Notes under the pieces: model-generated
Database searches by the model: none
Told to the model about the DNA's origin: nothing
The model's input: the letters and a program-made list of their open reading frames with translations, nothing else
Part shown: positions 62,096 to 64,000 of the stretch, piece by piece
Layout: every line of letters starts with the position of its first letter
Position numbering within the stretch: the stretch's first letter is position 1
Made by a program: the position numbers and the translations under genes
NCBI GenBank assembly: GCA_944320745.1
Contig: CALUIN010000044.1
Coordinates: 1-64,000 of the forward strand
From: an uncultured Alloprevotella sp.
GTDB lineage: Bacteria > Bacteroidota > Bacteroidia > Bacteroidales > Bacteroidaceae
Direction: 5' to 3'
DNA length: 64,000 bases

Positions 62096-64000
62096 ATGAA
62101 TATTTCTTATAATTGGCTGAAGGAATATGTCGACTTTGACATGTCTGCTCAAGAAGTAGCCGACGCGCTTACTTCTATCGGACTGGAAGTCGGCAGCGTA
62201 GAAGAAGTTCAAACCATAAAGGGAGGCTTAGCCGGCTTGGTGGTTGGAGAAGTTCTGACCTGTGAGCCGCACCCCAATTCAGACCACCTGCATGTGTGCT
62301 CCGTAGCAGTAGGCGAGGACGCACCGCTGCAAATCGTATGCGGTGCCCCCAACGTAAACGCCGGACAGAAAGTCATTGTCGCCACGCTCGGCACAAAACT
62401 TTACAACGGGGACAATTGCTTCGTTATCAAGAAATCCAAAATACGCGGAATCGAGAGCTTCGGCATGATTTGTGCCGAAGATGAAATCGGGGTAGGAACG
62501 GATCACGCCGGCATAATAGTGCTTCCGAACGAAACGCCCGTTGGCCTTTCCGCAAAGGATTATTATCAAGTCAAGGACGATTACCTCATAGAAGTAGACA
62601 TTACGCCCAACCGTGCCGATGCCTGCTCCCATTACGGCGTGGCGCGCGATTTCTACGCATGGCTGGTACGAAACGGTCATCCTACGCAACTACACAAGAA
62701 AGACGTCTCCGGCTTTAAGGTCGACAACAACGACTTGGATATTGAAATATCCGTAGAAAATCCAGAGGCGTGCCCCCGTTATTGTGCAGTCACTCTGAAA
62801 GACTGCGAAGTCAAGGAAAGCCCGCAGTGGTTGCAAGACAAATTAAGAACCATTGGCCTCCGCCCCATCAACAATATCGTTGATATTACCAACTACATCA
62901 TGTTCGCCTACGGGCAACCACTCCACTGCTTCGACGCCGACATGATCAAAGGACGGAAAGTCGTTGTGAAAACGATGCCCGAAGGTACCGAGTTCGTCAC
63001 GCTGGACGGTGCTACCCACCGGCTGAGTGAGCACGACCTGGCCATCTGCAACGTTGAAGAGCCCATGTGCATTGCTGGCGTGTTTGGTGGAAAAGGTTCG
63101 GGCACCTACGAAACGACACGGAACGTGCTCCTCGAAAGTGCATATTTCAATCCCACATGGATTCGCAAGAGTGCACGCCGACATGGTCTGACCACCGATG
63201 CCTCTTTCCGTTTCGAACGCGGCATCGACCCCGATGGCCAGCTCTATGCGCTAAAATGCGCTGCACTTATGGTCAAGGAGTTGGCAGGCGGCACGATTTC
63301 TATGGACATAAAAGATGTTGAGGCAGATAATCTGCAAAAGCACTTCGACGTAGACCTTAAATATGACTACGTACGTCAGGTCGTAGGCGAAGCCATCCCT
63401 GTCGATGTCATCAAGCGCATTGTAACTTCGCTGGAAATGCAGATCCTCGACGAGACCGAAGCGGGCATCAGATTGCGTGTCCCCGCTTACCGGGTCGATG
63501 TTACCCGTCCGTGCGACGTTGTGGAAGACATTCTCAGAATCTACGGCTACAACAACATCGCCATTCCAGACTTGGTCAAATCCAGTCTGAACATCAAGGG
63601 AAAGGAAGATAAATCCTACAAATTGGTAAATCAGCTCTCCGAGCAGTTGGCAAGCGCCGGGTTCCGCGAAATTATGTCCAACTCGCTGACCAAGGAGGCA
63701 TACTATAACCAGCTGCAATCCTATCCATCCCAGCGTTTGGTCCGCATACTCAACCCGCTGAGTACCGACTTGAATGTCATGCGCGAGACTCTATTGTTCG
63801 GCGGATTGGAAAGCATCGTCCGCAACGTAAATCGCCAAAACGCCGATTTGATGTTTTTTGAATTTGGGCGGTGCTACTATTTTGACGAGGAAAAGAAAAA
63901 CGACAAGGTGCTCTCTGGCTATTCCGAAGGCGACAAAATGGGCCTTTGGATCACAGGCCGCCGCGTCCGTGGCACTTGGGTACACCCCGACGAGAAATTC
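62096..64000 (+). CDS. pheT: Phenylalanyl-tRNA synthetase beta subunit (partial, runs off the end)
   Basis: Beta chain of PheRS, which charges tRNA-Phe as an alpha2-beta2 enzyme. 635 codons are present without a stop. It starts MNISYNWLKEYVD, with a tRNA-binding EMAP-like domain (about 40-150; HPNSDHLHVCSV, GAPNVNAG), the B3/B4 editing domain (LRPINNIVDITNYIMF, GQPLHCFD), the B5 domain, and the start of the catalytic-like core (EIMSNSLTKEAYY, LNPLSTDLNVMRETLL, EFGRCYYF). The C terminus lies beyond position 64000. Confidence 0.96.
   Translation, partial: MNISYNWLKEYVDFDMSAQEVADALTSIGLEVGSVEEVQTIKGGLAGLVVGEVLTCEPHPNSDHLHVCSVAVGEDAPLQIVCGAPNVNAGQKVIVATLGTKLYNGDNCFVIKKSKIRGIESFGMICAEDEIGVGTDHAGIIVLPNETPVGLSAKDYYQVKDDYLIEVDITPNRADACSHYGVARDFYAWLVRNGHPTQLHKKDVSGFKVDNNDLDIEISVENPEACPRYCAVTLKDCEVKESPQWLQDKLRTIGLRPINNIVDITNYIMFAYGQPLHCFDADMIKGRKVVVKTMPEGTEFVTLDGATHRLSEHDLAICNVEEPMCIAGVFGGKGSGTYETTRNVLLESAYFNPTWIRKSARRHGLTTDASFRFERGIDPDGQLYALKCAALMVKELAGGTISMDIKDVEADNLQKHFDVDLKYDYVRQVVGEAIPVDVIKRIVTSLEMQILDETEAGIRLRVPAYRVDVTRPCDVVEDILRIYGYNNIAIPDLVKSSLNIKGKEDKSYKLVNQLSEQLASAGFREIMSNSLTKEAYYNQLQSYPSQRLVRILNPLSTDLNVMRETLLFGGLESIVRNVNRQNADLMFFEFGRCYYFDEEKKNDKVLSGYSEGDKMGLWITGRRVRGTWVHPDEKF

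Noticed and set aside
1-64000. CRISPR array, IS element with inverted repeats, rRNA genes or replication origin
   Set aside because: No regularly spaced repeats, transposase frames, rRNA sequence or DnaA-box cluster were seen when reading through the window.

Overview
The window is a piece of a Bacteroidetes chromosome, most likely order Bacteroidales. The evidence is: a complete nqrABCDEF operon; an S16 protein with a long Ala/Glu/Lys-rich tail; a PurF-like protein encoded next to carAB; PCMD-domain, C69-peptidase and DUF5117/DUF4953-type metalloprotease genes; and promoters of the Bacteroidetes type (TTTG, about 20 bases, TAnnTTTG) with few Shine-Dalgarno sequences. I do not assign a genus.

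Positions 1-4887 are accessory DNA, visibly richer in A+T than the rest. Everything there is on the minus strand: a DGQHR/ParB-like protein, an unrecognised protein, a 27-codon remnant of one tyrosine recombinase, a second tyrosine recombinase split by a one-base frameshift, and a protein with a zinc finger followed by four tandem winged-helix modules. The block stops exactly at the 3' end of mnmE (trmE), which looks like the attachment site. Four GT(C/A)(A/C)AC repeats with an exact 10-bp period (4668-4707) lie between the four-module protein and mnmE. The far end of the element is outside the window.

From 4888 on the content is conserved chromosome. 4888-11332: mnmE, rlmD-type rRNA methyltransferase, an orphan helical protein and a secreted zinc metalloprotease. 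11418-19409: a minus-strand glycine-cleavage locus (secreted endonuclease-like protein, lipoate ligase, gcvT, gcvH, split gcvPA/gcvPB, dihydrolipoyl dehydrogenase) that holds every protein of the complex plus its lipoylation enzyme. 19650-20215: a decayed alpha/beta hydrolase. 20403-21885: panB and a HAD phosphatase. 21989-28415: a purF-like/carA/carB operon with its own promoter and terminator. 28653-28869: tRNA-Thr with a near-consensus promoter. 29008-34869: the Na+-translocating NADH:quinone reductase operon. 35284-40254: rpsP, OPT transporter, nspC and galE. 40349-43721: purM, a small membrane protein, prfA and pyrF. 43847-53585 (plus strand): secreted esterase, clpC, rfbC, lepA, ftsE-like, lysC and lysA. 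53644-61973: an outer-membrane barrel, a PCMD protein, nadC, a C69 dipeptidase, a Ca2+-type P-ATPase and an HD hydrolase. 62096-64000: pheT, running off the end.

The most unusual item is the att-proximal module of the mobile element: a four-winged-helix protein encoded beside four helically phased repeats, which could be a single-chain version of the multi-subunit excisionase filament known from phage lambda Xis. That link is inference. The rest is mostly core metabolism, with some notable details: a terminator-like hairpin inside the gcv operon, two promoters that almost abut their start codons, and a pseudogene.
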